Positions 16,896-27,754 are shown, numbered from the stretch's first letter. The stretch is 44,007 bases of DNA from Bacteroides sp. (GCA_014803765.1 JAAVBC010000013.1:6495-50501), one strand, 5' to 3'. Numbers and translations: made by a program. The notes: generated by a model not told the origin, from the letters alone.

Positions 16896-19337
16896 TTAAT
16901 CAAGTGTAAACTCCGCTTTGCCGTAGTCGTAGGGGAATACGAGGGTGGCAGTGCGGGTCTTTGCATCATAGAGATAGCCATACTGGCGGATCATCCTGCG
17001 ACTCTGCGCGCGCTCCAGGATTGTGCCGTTCCATGTCACTTTTCCGGGAGCGGCAATCCCGATTACCTCCATCTCCATCATGCGGCTCTCGGGCATACCT
17101 TTATAGCCCCCCTCGGAAGTGATGGTCAGATCGGTGTGCTTCCCTTTGCTCTGACCCTCGAAGTTGATAAGGATATATTCCTTCTCTTCAAGCGATGTGG
17201 GAGATTTGCGATCGTCTTCAAAGAGTGTGTAGCTGCTCTTTTCAGCCGAAGGATAGTAGCGCACCGTCAGGAACTGCGGATTATACTCCTCCACATTCTG
17301 AATCTCGCGGGGATACTGCGGAATGAATGAGCCTGCCTTCACGAAGAGGGGGAGCTGCGCAAGAGGCGCGCTCACCTTATAGCTCTTACCTCCTTTATAT
17401 TTCAAGGCGGGATTCCACCAGGATATCCATTCCCCTTTCGGGAAAAGGACTTCGCGTGATGTCGCTCCTTTGAACATTACGGGCGCCACGAGCACCTCGT
17501 CGCCCCAGAGATATTCATCGTCGCATTCGGCATAGTTGATGCCGGGATTATCTCCGCGGAAGTTGAGCGGACGCGCCAGTGGCAGACCCTTTACGGCATT
17601 CTCGTAAGCGAGCGTATAGTTATAGGGGAGCCACTGATAGCGCATCTTGATGTAATCCTTGATGATATTCTCCTGCGCGGGGTAGTGGTAGGGCTCGGGC
17701 TTCACTGTCGCGTGAGTGCGAAGCATCGGGGTGAATGTGCCCATCTGAAGCCAACGGACATATAATTCCGGGTCGACGGGATTCTTGGGATCAACAGCAA
17801 ATCCTCCTATATCCGAGCTCATATATCCCAGACCTGACATTCCGGCAGAAAGCATCAGATTGACCTGCGGACCGAAGCCGCCCCAGGAGCGGGACACATC
17901 GGTGGTCCAGGGAAAGACGCCGTAGCGCTGCAGCCCGGCAGTGCCGCCGCGCATCATCAGCATCGGACGCATCTCCGGATAATCCTTGCGAAGACCCTCA
18001 TAGATAATGCGGCTCCATTCGTTGCCGTAGACGTTATGATACTGTGATGCCGTCTCGCCGTTGTCGTGATAGATTGTGAGAGGATGCACCTCCGGTTCGC
18101 CGAGGTCGCCCCACCATCCCGACACTCCGTCGGCAGTCAGCGCCTTGTAGCGGCTCCAGTACCAATCGCGTGTCTTGGGATTGGCAACGTCGATCATTCC
18201 GGCATCACCGACCCACGTTGTGACGTCATGGACATTGCCATCCTTGTCTTTAGCGAGCATACCCTGTTCGCCGAGAAGATTATAATTGTCGATCGCACCC
18301 TTTTTATTGAGATAGGGCTGAGTGATCAACACCATGTTCACACCCTTCTCCTTAAGGTCTGCAAGCATCTTCTTATGATCGGGCCATTGCTCTTTATTCC
18401 AGTCAAGGCGACCCATGTCGGTCTCCTGTCCGTACCAGTAGAGGTCGAGAACAATGCCGTCGACCGGGTAGCCATGGTTTTTCAGTGTGTCGATGACTCC
18501 CTCGGTCTCAGCCTGCGTGTGATAGCCATACTTGGACGTGATATAACCCAGAGTCCAGAGCGGCGGAAGAGGTTGCTTGCCGGTGAGCGCCGAGTAATTC
18601 CCTACGGCTCCGGCAATATCACCCTCCGGGGAGTTGATGAAATAATAGGAAAGAGCCCGCGGAGTCTCCGACGTATAGCGGATTGTGTCGCCGAGATAGA
18701 GGTCGGCTTTATTGTAGTCGTCGAAAAGGACGGCATAACCCTTGTCGCTGACAAAATAGGGCACGGAGATACCCATCTGCGAGATGCGCGGATCCCCCTT
18801 GGTATAGCCGTAGTTCTGGCGATTGAACATCGTCAGGGAATCGCCGTTCAGGCGAAGCTTATGACCGCGTTCCCCGGCGCCGAAGATATTTCCGACATTA
18901 AGTCCGGAAAGTCCGACGCTCTTCACGTTGCCGGAGTTGTCGACACCCTCAGTCTCCTCCATAAGGAGATTTCCGGAGGCATCATAGAAGCTGACGCGAC
19001 CCGTAGAGCGATCGACACTCACTTTCACATTGCCCGATTGCAGAAGCACTTCCCCCGGAAGGATAAACTCACGCACACCCGAAGCATCGGGAGTAAGTAT
19101 GGCGGATTGCGATGCGAAATATGCAGTCGCCGAGTCCTCCGGGAGCACGCTCACACGAAAGATATCCTCGCTGACGGGCTGCACTTCCACAACCCCCTTG
19201 GGAGTCGACACAAGTGTCGCCCCCTGAGGAGTTCGCGTCACTCTCCCCTCCGGAAGACTCGTAAGGGATGCGGCTATACCTGTAGCGCCGACGCCGGCAA
19301 GAGCCAGCGCCGACAGAATATAAGTCAGAGATTTCAT
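16896..19337 (-). CDS. Secreted glycoside hydrolase family 31 (alpha-glucosidase or 4-alpha-glucosyltransferase)
   Basis: This 813-residue protein has a signal peptide (to about residue 23) and the full GH31 layout: N-terminal beta-sandwich, (beta/alpha)8 barrel with PPLWTLGYITSKYGYHTQ and VDGIVLDLYWYG, and C-terminal beta domains. The nucleophile Asp is in GWWGDLGEPEVH and the probable acid/base Asp is in WTTDVSRSWGGF. The GDLGEPE form is like that of bacterial oligosaccharide 4-alpha-glucosyltransferases (Agd31B type) rather than classic maltases, so transglucosylation of alpha-1,4-glucans is a good guess. It probably works in the periplasm. The ATG overlaps the upstream stop as ATGA (19334-19337), so the two genes are translationally coupled. 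Confidence 0.9.
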   Translation of the reverse strand: MKSLTYILSALALAGVGATGIAASLTSLPEGRVTRTPQGATLVSTPKGVVEVQPVSEDIFRVSVLPEDSATAYFASQSAILTPDASGVREFILPGEVLLQSGNVKVSVDRSTGRVSFYDASGNLLMEETEGVDNSGNVKSVGLSGLNVGNIFGAGERGHKLRLNGDSLTMFNRQNYGYTKGDPRISQMGISVPYFVSDKGYAVLFDDYNKADLYLGDTIRYTSETPRALSYYFINSPEGDIAGAVGNYSALTGKQPLPPLWTLGYITSKYGYHTQAETEGVIDTLKNHGYPVDGIVLDLYWYGQETDMGRLDWNKEQWPDHKKMLADLKEKGVNMVLITQPYLNKKGAIDNYNLLGEQGMLAKDKDGNVHDVTTWVGDAGMIDVANPKTRDWYWSRYKALTADGVSGWWGDLGEPEVHPLTIYHDNGETASQYHNVYGNEWSRIIYEGLRKDYPEMRPMLMMRGGTAGLQRYGVFPWTTDVSRSWGGFGPQVNLMLSAGMSGLGYMSSDIGGFAVDPKNPVDPELYVRWLQMGTFTPMLRTHATVKPEPYHYPAQENIIKDYIKMRYQWLPYNYTLAYENAVKGLPLARPLNFRGDNPGINYAECDDEYLWGDEVLVAPVMFKGATSREVLFPKGEWISWWNPALKYKGGKSYKVSAPLAQLPLFVKAGSFIPQYPREIQNVEEYNPQFLTVRYYPSAEKSSYTLFEDDRKSPTSLEEKEYILINFEGQSKGKHTDLTITSEGGYKGMPESRMMEMEVIGIAAPGKVTWNGTILERAQSRRMIRQYGYLYDAKTRTATLVFPYDYGKAEFTLD

Positions 19338-20539
19338 TTGTCGTTGAATTCGATATCCTCGTCAATAATCACATGCCAGGGGAGTCCGCTGACAGCAAGT
19401 TTCTCCAGGAAGGGATCGGGGTTGAACTCCTCGACATTGTGGACTCCGGGCATAACCCACTGTCCTGTCAGGAACATGTAGGCACCTACCATCGCCGGAA
19501 CACCGGTAGTGTAGCTGACCGCCTGCGCGCCCGTCTCCTTGTATGCCGCTTCGTGAGAGCAGTTGTTGTAGATATAATAGGTTGATTCCTTACCCTCCTT
19601 GTCGAGTCCGGAAATACGGCAACCGATCGATGTTTCACCCGTGTAGTTTTCTCCGAGGCTTCCGGGATCGGGAAGCACCGCCTTAAGGAACTGGATAGGC
19701 ACAATCTCCTTACCTTCATACATGATGGGGTCGATACGCGCCATGCCTATATCCTGAATCACACGAAGATGAGTCAGATATTCCTGACCGAAGGTCATCC
19801 AGAAACGCGCACGCTTGATTGTCGGGAAGTTCTGCACGAGTGATTCCAGTTCTTCATGATAGAGAAGATATGATTCGCGCTCGCCGATGTTGGGGTAATT
19901 GAGCGGACGATGGATTTCAAGATTCTCTGTCTCCACCCATTTGCCGTCCTGCCAGTACTTACCCTTCTGGGTAATCTCGCGGATATTGATTTCGGGGTTG
20001 AAGTTAGTGGCGAATGCCTTGCCGTGATTGCCGGCATTGCAGTCCACGATGTCGAGATACTCCATCTTGGAGAAATGATGCTTTGCAGCGTATGCCACGA
20101 ATACCGCCGACACTCCCGGGTCAAAACCGCAACCGAGGATGGCAGTCAGACCTGCCTTCTCGAAGCGCTCGCGATATGCCCACTGCCAGGAATACTCGAA
20201 GTGAGCCTCATCCTTCGGCTCATAGTTGGCAGTGTCGAGATAGTTGACACCGCATTGCAGGCAAGCCTCCATGATTGTGAGATCCTGATACGGAAGCGCA
20301 ACATTGATACAGATATCGGGTTTATGACGGTTGAAGAGTTCTACAAGCTGCTCTACAGAATCAGCATCGACCTGATCGGTCACGATATTCTTCACTCCGA
20401 GTTTCTCTACAATCTTGTCGCATTTCTCCTTGCGGCGAGATGCAAGCACAATTTCAGAGAACACTTCAGGATTCTGCGCGCACTTGGCGGCAACCACACT
20501 GCCGACTCCGCCGGCACCGATAATCAAAACTTTTCCCAT
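19334..20539 (-). CDS. Saccharopine dehydrogenase-like protein, probable carboxy(nor)spermidine dehydrogenase
   Basis: This 401-residue protein has an N-terminal NAD(P)-binding Rossmann fold (VLIIGAGGVGSVVAAKCAQN) and the family signature YLDTANYEP...LGCGFDPGVSAVF. This branch of the saccharopine dehydrogenase superfamily includes carboxynorspermidine/carboxyspermidine dehydrogenase, which condenses putrescine or diaminopropane with aspartate semialdehyde in the alternative spermidine pathway used by gut Bacteroidales. The paired decarboxylase is not in this window. The only marked feature upstream is the 9-nt minisatellite. No promoter consensus is visible between it and tsaE, so it is likely read from the lpxB promoter. 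Confidence 0.82.
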   Translation of the reverse strand: MGKVLIIGAGGVGSVVAAKCAQNPEVFSEIVLASRRKEKCDKIVEKLGVKNIVTDQVDADSVEQLVELFNRHKPDICINVALPYQDLTIMEACLQCGVNYLDTANYEPKDEAHFEYSWQWAYRERFEKAGLTAILGCGFDPGVSAVFVAYAAKHHFSKMEYLDIVDCNAGNHGKAFATNFNPEINIREITQKGKYWQDGKWVETENLEIHRPLNYPNIGERESYLLYHEELESLVQNFPTIKRARFWMTFGQEYLTHLRVIQDIGMARIDPIMYEGKEIVPIQFLKAVLPDPGSLGENYTGETSIGCRISGLDKEGKESTYYIYNNCSHEAAYKETGAQAVSYTTGVPAMVGAYMFLTGQWVMPGVHNVEEFNPDPFLEKLAVSGLPWHVIIDEDIEFNDK

Positions 20540-20563
20540 TGTCTATATTTCAGTTTTTTATAA

Positions 20564-21107
<544 letters not shown>

Positions 21108-21141
21108 TTTTCTTTCTTCATTTCTGTTGCTCTTCCCTCTC

Positions 21142-22275
21142 TCATTCCTCCTTGAGGATAAGCTCGGCGGCATATTCGGCGGCTACGGAGGTGCCGAGTT
21201 TACGCCGCATCATCTTATATCCGTTAAGCTGCCAGTCGCGTTTCGGCGAGGGCTGCAGCAAGGGGGAGAGTTCGCGGGAGATATTTTCCGGAGTGCATTT
21301 ATGAAGCAGAAGCTCCGGCACAATCCTGTTGCCGACGATAAGATTCGGCAGACTGACGTATTTCACACTCAGCAGCTTCTCCATAATCCTATAGGAGAGC
21401 CGGCTGCCGTTGGCGCGATAGCAGACCACCTGCGGCGTGCCGACCAATGCCGTCTCCAGCGTAGCAGTGCCGGAGGTCACGATTGCCGCACGCGAATACT
21501 TCACCAATGTCATCGCACTTCCGAACACCACTTTCAATCCGGGATCCTGAGCGATCTCGCGATAATATACTTCCGGTATGGCTGACGCCGCTGCCACTAC
21601 ATACTGAAACTCCGGATAGCGCTTCGCAGCCTCAATCATCAGCGGCAGGTTATTGCGTATCTCGCCCCGGCGGCTACCGGGAAGAAGCGCTATGATCGGG
21701 CGTTCATCAGTAATCCCCTGACGCTCGCGGAAATGGCGAAGAGGAGCGATATGCCCCAACACATGATCAATCTCCCTGACCGAGGGATTGCCTACATAGG
21801 TCACCCTCTCAAAGGAGTGTCGCTTATAGAAATCTACTTCAAATGGGAGTATCGAATACATCCGCGTGATATACTTCTTTATCGAACGCACACGCCATTC
21901 CTTCCATGCCCACACCTTGGGAGAGATATAGTAATCTACGCGAATCCCTATCTTCGAAGCAAACTTCGCAAGCCGGAGATTGAAGCCCGGGAAATCCACA
22001 AGCACCAATACGTCCGGATGCCATTCCCTGAGAATCGCTTTTGCCAACCGAAGATTGCGCATAATCGAAGGGAGCTTCCGGATCACTTCCGAAAAGCCCA
22101 TCACATTAAGCTCCCGATAGTGGAGGTCAGGCTCCCTGTCGGCAGCAGCCATCATCAGATCCCCTCCGAAAAAGCGCACATCCACCTCCGGATCCTGCTG
22201 ACGCAGCGCCCGGATAAGATATGACGCGTGAAGATCCCCCGACGCCTCCCCGGCTATGACCATTATCTTCTTCAT
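21142..22275 (-). CDS. lpxB: Lipid-A-disaccharide synthase
   Basis: This 377-residue GT19 enzyme joins 2,3-diacylglucosamine-1-phosphate (lipid X) and UDP-2,3-diacylglucosamine to form the lipid A disaccharide at the cytoplasmic side of the inner membrane. The start [20 protein letters not shown] is the family hallmark and fixes ATG 22275. [17 protein letters not shown] and [21 protein letters not shown] are the other conserved blocks. It is the first gene of the minus-strand block and stands back to back with a plus-strand lipoprotein gene, with 75 bp between the start codons. Confidence 0.96.
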   Translation of the reverse strand: MKKIMVIAGEASGDLHASYLIRALRQQDPEVDVRFFGGDLMMAAADREPDLHYRELNVMGFSEVIRKLPSIMRNLRLAKAILREWHPDVLVLVDFPGFNLRLAKFASKIGIRVDYYISPKVWAWKEWRVRSIKKYITRMYSILPFEVDFYKRHSFERVTYVGNPSVREIDHVLGHIAPLRHFRERQGITDERPIIALLPGSRRGEIRNNLPLMIEAAKRYPEFQYVVAAASAIPEVYYREIAQDPGLKVVFGSAMTLVKYSRAAIVTSGTATLETALVGTPQVVCYRANGSRLSYRIMEKLLSVKYVSLPNLIVGNRIVPELLLHKCTPENISRELSPLLQPSPKRDWQLNGYKMMRRKLGTSVAAEYAAELILKEE

Positions 22276-22319
22276 GGGTGTTTTTAGATAATATACCACG
22301 CAGATATGCGTTATTATAA

Positions 22320-22327
22320 CAAAATTA
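22320..22327 (-). promoter_or_regulatory. Bacteroidetes -7 element for lpxB
   Basis: On the minus strand this reads TAATTTTG, an exact TAnnTTTG match 44 nt before the lpxB start. It could drive the whole seven-gene minus-strand block. Confidence 0.55.
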
Positions 22328-22350
22328 ACAATTTCTTTCCAATCCACATA

Positions 22351-23769
22351 ATGCGTGCACTCTTTTTTGCATTTATAGCGCTAATTTGCGCCGCCGCAGT
22401 GCAATCCTGCATCTCGGATGATTTCAATGAATCATCCGCTGTGCGCCTGCGCTTCTCCACCGACACCGTAGCCTTCGATACAGTCTTTACTGATCTCGGC
22501 ACCCCCACTGCCCGCCTGAAGGTCTTTAACACGGATAAGAAAAGCATTAACATCTCTTCTATCCGATTCAAGAATTCGGATTCTAATTTTTCCATGAATG
22601 TCGATGGCGTCAGCGGCAGGGATTTCCACGATGTCGAAATCCGCGGCGGCGATTCAATTTTTATCTTCATTGCGTGCTTTATCCCTGAAACTCAGACTGC
22701 CAAACCTTTTCTTATCGAGGATAAACTGGAGTTCATCACTAATGGCACGGAGCAGTCGGTAGTCGTGGAAGCCTACGGACAGAATGTGACCCGCCTGCGC
22801 AATACGCGAATATCCTCCGACGTCACTTTCACTGCCGATCGCCCCTACGTCGTGTTCGATTCTCTGACTGTGGAACGCGGAGCGACACTGACTATCCAAC
22901 CCGGCGCACAGATCCTTTTTCATGATAAAGCGGCGATGGTGGTGGAAGGGACGCTGAAAGCTGTCGGCGCGCCGGGAAAGATGATCGATTTCCGTGGCGA
23001 CCGCCTTGACAATGTGCTCCCGGATGTCGGCTATGACATACTTGCAGGGCAATGGCGCGGCATAAGATTCGCCTCCCAATCTTTTGATAATGAGATGAGC
23101 TATGTGAATATGCGCTCCACTAAAGAGGGACTGCGTATCGACTCCTGCGGCTCTACAGATCGCTCCAAACTCCTCCTCGTGAATTCCTGGCTTCATAATT
23201 CGGAATCCACTGCCCTGCAATCGAAATATGCCAAGGTGGATGCCTACGGATGCGTGTTTTCGGAAGCGGCTGGCGCGGCTGTCAACCTTTACGGAGGTGA
23301 ACATCGCTTCGATCAGTGTACATTCTCCAACTATTATCTCTTCTCCGTGATATCAGATCCGCTTCTCTGCCTTTATCATCTCTTTCCGGATGATCTGAGC
23401 AACAACCCGGCGAACCCGCTGATGAAGGCTGAGTTTCAGAACTGTATTCTCTACGGACTCCCCGGCGACATCAACTGCGGCGACCTCACAGGCGCCAACG
23501 TCTATCTGGATTACTGCCTGCTGAAGTCGAACGGCAACGATGATGATAATTTCCGCAACTGCATCTGGGGCGAGGATCCGCTCTTCTATACCATCCGAAG
23601 TGACTATTACTTCAATTATCGCCTGCAGCCGGACTCTCCCGCAATCGGCAAAGGAAATCCCGCCTACCTCGTTCCGCTCACGCAAACGGATATGGATGGA
23701 GACTCCCGCCTTAACCCTCCCTCTCTCGGAGCTTACGCACTTTCTCCGGAAAATACCGGGGGTAAATGA
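22351..23769 (+). CDS. Lipoprotein with right-handed parallel beta-helix
   Basis: This 472-residue protein starts at ATG 22351, chosen because it opens a lipoprotein signal with lipobox AVQSC (Cys20). After a ~120-residue beta-sandwich (RLRFSTDTVAFDTVFTDLG, resembling an Ig-like domain), residues ~150-440 have repeating short beta strands. These include GATLTIQPGAQILFHDKAA, VEGTLKAVG and later DSPAIGKGNPAY, a pattern seen in beta-helix proteins with the choice-of-anchor Q ending. It is probably outer-membrane anchored, function unknown. It lies 23 nt upstream of birA and may be co-transcribed with it. Confidence 0.78.
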   Translation: MRALFFAFIALICAAAVQSCISDDFNESSAVRLRFSTDTVAFDTVFTDLGTPTARLKVFNTDKKSINISSIRFKNSDSNFSMNVDGVSGRDFHDVEIRGGDSIFIFIACFIPETQTAKPFLIEDKLEFITNGTEQSVVVEAYGQNVTRLRNTRISSDVTFTADRPYVVFDSLTVERGATLTIQPGAQILFHDKAAMVVEGTLKAVGAPGKMIDFRGDRLDNVLPDVGYDILAGQWRGIRFASQSFDNEMSYVNMRSTKEGLRIDSCGSTDRSKLLLVNSWLHNSESTALQSKYAKVDAYGCVFSEAAGAAVNLYGGEHRFDQCTFSNYYLFSVISDPLLCLYHLFPDDLSNNPANPLMKAEFQNCILYGLPGDINCGDLTGANVYLDYCLLKSNGNDDDNFRNCIWGEDPLFYTIRSDYYFNYRLQPDSPAIGKGNPAYLVPLTQTDMDGDSRLNPPSLGAYALSPENTGGK

Positions 23770-23792
23770 CGAAAAAATAACGGAGAAAAGTA

Positions 23793-24740
23793 ATGGCTAT
23801 TCATCATTTTATCCCCTGGAGCGAAGCTATCCTTCCTCCGCGTCAGACCCTCGTCAGTTTCCCCTCCGCCATCGGCGGATTCCATCAGTTGCCGCGTCCG
23901 GAGATTATCTGGATTGATGAGACTCCATCAACCCATACCCTCCTTAAACAACCGGAATATCTCGGACTGAAAGCTTACACGATGCTCTGCGCCCGACGCC
24001 AGACCGCCGGGCGAGGGCAGCGCGGCAACAGCTGGGAATCGGAACCTTATATGAATCTCACATTTTCGATGCCATTCTTCCCGGAGGGGGTCAGCCCGGC
24101 GGCTCAATTCGTTCTTTCGGAGGGGTTCGCACTGTCGGTCGTAGCCCTGCTACAGGAGGAGGGGATTCAGGCATGTGTAAAATGGCCCAACGACATCTAT
24201 GTCGGGGAAGAGAAAATATGCGGAATCCTGATCGAACACTCCTTGGAGGGGGCTGCCATCTCACGCACTATCCTATCGGCAGGACTCAATGTCAATCAGA
24301 CTGATTTCAAGAGTGATGCGCCGAATCCCACATCTATGCTGAGAGTTCTCCGCCGCCTCATTCCGGATCATCCTGAATTAGATCTCAATCGCCTTGCCTG
24401 CAGACTGCTCCAAATTATCCGCGAGATGATGGAAGCTACTAAATCCGCTGCCGGCAGGGAAGCGATCCACGCCGCCTACATGAAGCATCTTTTCCGAAAT
24501 GACGGCAAGCCTCACCGCTATCGCATCAACTCCGGGCGCGACTCCGCTGTTGCCCCGGACGCACCGGGAAAAATCATGCAGGGTATCATCGAGGATGTAG
24601 CGCCCGACGGAGTCCTTACCCTTCGCCTTTTCCCCGCATATCCCGACCAAGCCGGCGCCTACTCGAAATCATTTTATTTCAAAGATATATCCCACCTTCC
24701 GGACTCCCCCGACTCCCCCGGCTACGCAGCCGGAATATAA
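23793..24740 (+). CDS. birA: Biotin--[acetyl-CoA-carboxylase] ligase
   Basis: The protein has 315 residues. It attaches biotin to the biotin carboxyl carrier protein through biotinyl-5'-AMP. The biotin/ATP-binding loop is RRQTAGRGQRGNSWES, and KWPNDIYVGEEKICGILIE and LSAGLNVNQ are the other core motifs. There is no DNA-binding domain at the N-terminus, so it is a class I (non-repressor) enzyme. About 40 extra residues precede the ETPSTHTLL block, so a later start is possible, but GGAGAAAAG just before ATG 23793 supports this one. Confidence 0.93.
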   Translation: MAIHHFIPWSEAILPPRQTLVSFPSAIGGFHQLPRPEIIWIDETPSTHTLLKQPEYLGLKAYTMLCARRQTAGRGQRGNSWESEPYMNLTFSMPFFPEGVSPAAQFVLSEGFALSVVALLQEEGIQACVKWPNDIYVGEEKICGILIEHSLEGAAISRTILSAGLNVNQTDFKSDAPNPTSMLRVLRRLIPDHPELDLNRLACRLLQIIREMMEATKSAAGREAIHAAYMKHLFRNDGKPHRYRINSGRDSAVAPDAPGKIMQGIIEDVAPDGVLTLRLFPAYPDQAGAYSKSFYFKDISHLPDSPDSPGYAAGI

Positions 24741-24777
24741 GGCGGGGAGCAAACTGCAAACGAGGTCGCCCCGCCTC

Positions 24778-24896
24778 TGACAACCCCGCGGAGCGGGGTT
24801 GCATCACGGTTAACCGGGGGTTGAAGCCCAAAGGGCTGAAACCCTCGGACACACAGAACACTACCCACTCCCGCCAACCCGCTTTGCGGGTTGGAT
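24778..24896. repeat. Family B palindromic repeat, copy B3
   Basis: A full unit (24780-24850) carries AACCCCGC/GCGGGGTT, GGTTAACCGGGGG and GGTTGAAGCCC-AAA-GGGCTGAAACC. A half unit CCAACCCGC-TTT-GCGGGTTGG follows at ~24877-24897. Compared with copy B1, paired bases change together. This explains most of the 319-nt gap between birA and pckA. Confidence 0.8.
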
Positions 24897-24922
24897 TTTA
24901 ACATATAATTATTTCTGTTTTC

Positions 24923-24953
24923 TTTGATTTTTCAACGATTTTTCTTAAATTTG
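24923..24953 (+). promoter_or_regulatory. Promoter of pckA
   Basis: TTTG at 24923-24926 and TAAATTTG at 24946-24953 are exact matches to the Bacteroidetes -33/-7 elements, with the ideal 19-nt spacing. The leader to the ATG is about 100 nt. Confidence 0.8.
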
Positions 24954-25059
24954 CATTGAAAATGTTAAAGCCATATCCAAACATGGCGATTTTTTGTTAG
25001 ACAATTAAGAATCAACAAATAAAAATAAAAATAACCCATTAAATAATTTATTCTCAATT

Positions 25060-26664
25060 ATGGCAGAATTAGATTTGGCACAGTATGGGATTAAGGATGT
25101 GAAGAAAATCATTCACAACCCCTCATACGAAGAGCTTTACAAAGACGAGACCAACCCCGAACTTACCGGCTACGAGAAGGGCATCCAGACTGACCTCGGC
25201 GCAGTTGACGTAATGACAGGTATCTACACCGGTCGTTCGCCCAAGGACAAGTATCTTGTAAAGGATGAGACCACTGAAAACACTGTTTGGTGGACAACTG
25301 AAGAATACAAGAACGACAACAAGCCCATCACAACTGAAGTTTGGGACGAACTCCGCGAAAAGGCTGTCAAGGAACTTTCCGACAAGACTCTTTATGTAGT
25401 CGACCTCTTCTGCGGCGCTAACCCCGCAACTCGTCTTGCTGTCCGCTTCATCATGGAAGTGGCTTGGCAGGCTCACTTCGTGACAAACATGTTCATCCGT
25501 CCCTCTGAGGAGGAACTCAAAGACTTCAAGCCTGACTTCGTTGTCTTCAACGCTTCTAAGGCTAAAGTTGAAAACTACAAGGAACTCGGTCTGCACTCCG
25601 AAACTGTCGTAGCGTTCAACATCAAGGAGCGTCAGCAGGTTATCCTCAACACTTGGTATGGCGGCGAAATGAAGAAGGGTATGTTCTCTATGATGAACTA
25701 CTTCAACCCCCTCCGCGGCATCGCTTCTATGCACTGCTCAGCCAACACCAACATGGATGAGACTTCTACAGCTATCTTCTTCGGCCTTTCAGGCACAGGT
25801 AAGACTACTCTTTCCACTGACCCGAAGCGTAAACTCATCGGCGACGACGAGCACGGCTGGGACGACGAGGGTGTCTTCAACTACGAAGGCGGCTGCTATG
25901 CTAAGGTTATCAACCTTTCTAAGGAAAACGAGCCCGACATCTACGGCGCTATCAAGCGCGACGCTCTTCTTGAGAACGTAACTGTAGCTGAAGACGGCAC
26001 TCCCGATTTCGCTGACAAGAGCGTAACTGAGAATACTCGTGTCTCTTATCCTATCTATCACATCGAGAATATCGTTAAGCCCGTCAGCAAGGGTCCCGCT
26101 GCAAAGCAGGTGATCTTCCTTTCTGCCGACGCTTTCGGAGTGCTGCCCCCCGTAGCAATCCTTAACGATGAGCAGGCTCAGTATTACTTCCTCTCCGGCT
26201 TCACTGCAAAACTCGCCGGCACAGAGCGTGGTATCACCGAACCGACTCCTACATTCTCTGCTTGCTTCGGTCAGGCTTTCCTTTCACTCCACCCCACTAA
26301 GTATGCTGAGGAACTCGTGAAGAAAATGAAAGCTAACGGCGCTAAGGCTTATCTCGTGAACACAGGTTGGAACGGCACCGGCAAGCGTATCTCTATCCCC
26401 GATACCCGCGGCATCATCGATGACATCCTGAACGGCGACATCGAGAAGGCTCCCACTAAGATCCTTCCCTACTTCGACTTCGTTATCCCCACTGAACTCC
26501 CCGGAGTAAACAGCGAAATCCTTGATCCGCGCGACACTTACGCTGATCCGAAGGAATGGGATGAAAAGGCTAAGAAGCTCGCTGAAATGTTCATCCAGAA
26601 CTTCAAGAAATTCGAAACAAACGAAACAGGTAAGAAACTTGCTGCTGCAGGTCCCCACATCTGA
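25060..26664 (+). CDS. pckA: Phosphoenolpyruvate carboxykinase (ATP)
   Basis: This 534-residue enzyme interconverts oxaloacetate + ATP with PEP + CO2 + ADP. In Bacteroidales it often runs in the CO2-fixing direction, feeding oxaloacetate to the fumarate reductase branch. The kinase-specific P-loop is [16 protein letters not shown] (~242-250) and [12 protein letters not shown] is the PEPCK-type substrate loop. [20 protein letters not shown], and ATP-family length, complete the call. It is monocistronic, with a near-perfect promoter and a strong terminator. Codon use looks optimised, as expected for a highly expressed central enzyme. Confidence 0.97.
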   Translation: MAELDLAQYGIKDVKKIIHNPSYEELYKDETNPELTGYEKGIQTDLGAVDVMTGIYTGRSPKDKYLVKDETTENTVWWTTEEYKNDNKPITTEVWDELREKAVKELSDKTLYVVDLFCGANPATRLAVRFIMEVAWQAHFVTNMFIRPSEEELKDFKPDFVVFNASKAKVENYKELGLHSETVVAFNIKERQQVILNTWYGGEMKKGMFSMMNYFNPLRGIASMHCSANTNMDETSTAIFFGLSGTGKTTLSTDPKRKLIGDDEHGWDDEGVFNYEGGCYAKVINLSKENEPDIYGAIKRDALLENVTVAEDGTPDFADKSVTENTRVSYPIYHIENIVKPVSKGPAAKQVIFLSADAFGVLPPVAILNDEQAQYYFLSGFTAKLAGTERGITEPTPTFSACFGQAFLSLHPTKYAEELVKKMKANGAKAYLVNTGWNGTGKRISIPDTRGIIDDILNGDIEKAPTKILPYFDFVIPTELPGVNSEILDPRDTYADPKEWDEKAKKLAEMFIQNFKKFETNETGKKLAAAGPHI

Positions 26665-26685
26665 TTCGTCTGAAAACCTTTTTGC

Positions 26686-26726
26686 AACCTGCCGAACCTC
26701 TTTTGGGGTCCGGCAGGTTCTTTTTT
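26686..26726 (+). terminator. Rho-independent terminator after pckA
   Basis: The stem AACCTGCCG(AACC)/(GGGGTC)CGGCAGGTT is followed by CTTTTTT, 22 nt after the stop codon. Confidence 0.9.
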
Positions 26727-26833
26727 ATATCATTTTATCCGTTATTACCCCCGCTTATCTCATGTTTTTCCAAAATTTCCCTACTTTTTTAAAAATTTAA
26801 CCAAAAAATTACGCTTATTCAATTTTTTATTAT

Positions 26834-26841
26834 TACTTTCG
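26834..26841 (+). promoter_or_regulatory. Weak -7-like element TACTTTCG
   Basis: This differs by one base from TAnnTTTG and lies 99 nt before the ATG at 26941. No convincing -33 element is seen. Confidence 0.3.
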
Positions 26842-26940
26842 GAGACTAATTGGAATTTAAGTTAAATCAAAACGCCGGGAGGTGGCGAACTCCCCATCAT
26901 CGCTCCCCCGAAGTTTCTACCTATTCAATCAAATATAATT

Positions 26941-27663
26941 ATGAAGAAATTTTTACTCGGACTCGCGCTGATCGCTCCCGCTTTCGCAGCAAGCGCTCAG
27001 GAAGTAACTGAATTTTTCCAGGTAACGTACGAGGGGAAAATCCTCAATGACGGCGATGTTATCTACGTTACTCCTGATTATGATAATGAGAACACAGAAG
27101 AGGGGAAAGTCTCTTATTCCGCCCATGTACATATGATTAATCTTGAGAAGGATCCCCGCCAGGTTGAGGGCGCTTTCCTCTTTGATAACCCGACTGCGGC
27201 TTATTTTACAGAACATGCGTACGCAGATGCCGATTATCCCTATGGATTCCCCTCTTGCTGCTACTCAGGTGCTCTGGCTCCTGACATGACTCCGACAAGC
27301 AACTGCCTCCCCGGACGCGAAGGCATTGACGCCGGCTATGGTCAGACAATAGTCCCGGGCGAAGGCAACGATACTTTCCAGTGGGAAATTCACCTCGATG
27401 ATGCAGATCCCAATACTGTAACAGAGATGTCGCTCCGACTTTACGCACAGGAAGGGTATGCCAACTACGGCGAGACCATCACCGACCCCTTCACAGTAAA
27501 GATTATCTTCTCCACTACTGACTCAGGCGTAGAGAATGTAGCTGTCGACCTCAATGCTCCCGCTGAGTATTATGACCTCCAGGGCAGAAAGGTGCTTAAC
27601 CCCGCTGCCGGTCTCTACATCGTGAAGCAGGGCGACAAAGTTTCCAAGACTATTATCCGCTAA
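26941..27663 (+). CDS. Secreted protein with sorting-like C-terminal tail
   Basis: This 240-residue protein has a signal peptide (MKKFLLGLALIAPAFAASAQ, cut near residue 20) and a single beta-rich domain (~25-190) with acidic segments. It ends in EYYDLQGRKVLNPAAGLYIV...KTIIR, which matches the pattern of Bacteroidetes type A sorting tails (xDLxGRxV, then GxYI, then a basic end). I do not recognise the main domain. The protein at 7818 has a related tail, so both may use the same export or anchoring route. Confidence 0.7.
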   Translation: MKKFLLGLALIAPAFAASAQEVTEFFQVTYEGKILNDGDVIYVTPDYDNENTEEGKVSYSAHVHMINLEKDPRQVEGAFLFDNPTAAYFTEHAYADADYPYGFPSCCYSGALAPDMTPTSNCLPGREGIDAGYGQTIVPGEGNDTFQWEIHLDDADPNTVTEMSLRLYAQEGYANYGETITDPFTVKIIFSTTDSGVENVAVDLNAPAEYYDLQGRKVLNPAAGLYIVKQGDKVSKTIIR

Positions 27664-27700
27664 TCGATAGTCAGTAACAAATACCATATAACACACACAT

Positions 27701-27754
27701 CTGATTCTGCATTGCGGGTCGCCGATCCGGGCATAATCCGCAATGCAGAATCAG
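27701..27754. repeat. 17-bp perfect inverted repeat with 20-nt loop
   Basis: CTGATTCTGCATTGCGG (27701-27717) pairs with 27738-27754. No T-run follows on either strand. It lies between the secreted protein and the Lrp-type regulator and could act as a terminator or mRNA-end hairpin. Confidence 0.8.

Noticed and set aside
18066..19481. 471-codon open frame antisense to the GH31 gene
   Set aside because: It lies opposite a strongly supported GH31 gene, has no recognisable domain and reflects codon bias on the other strand.
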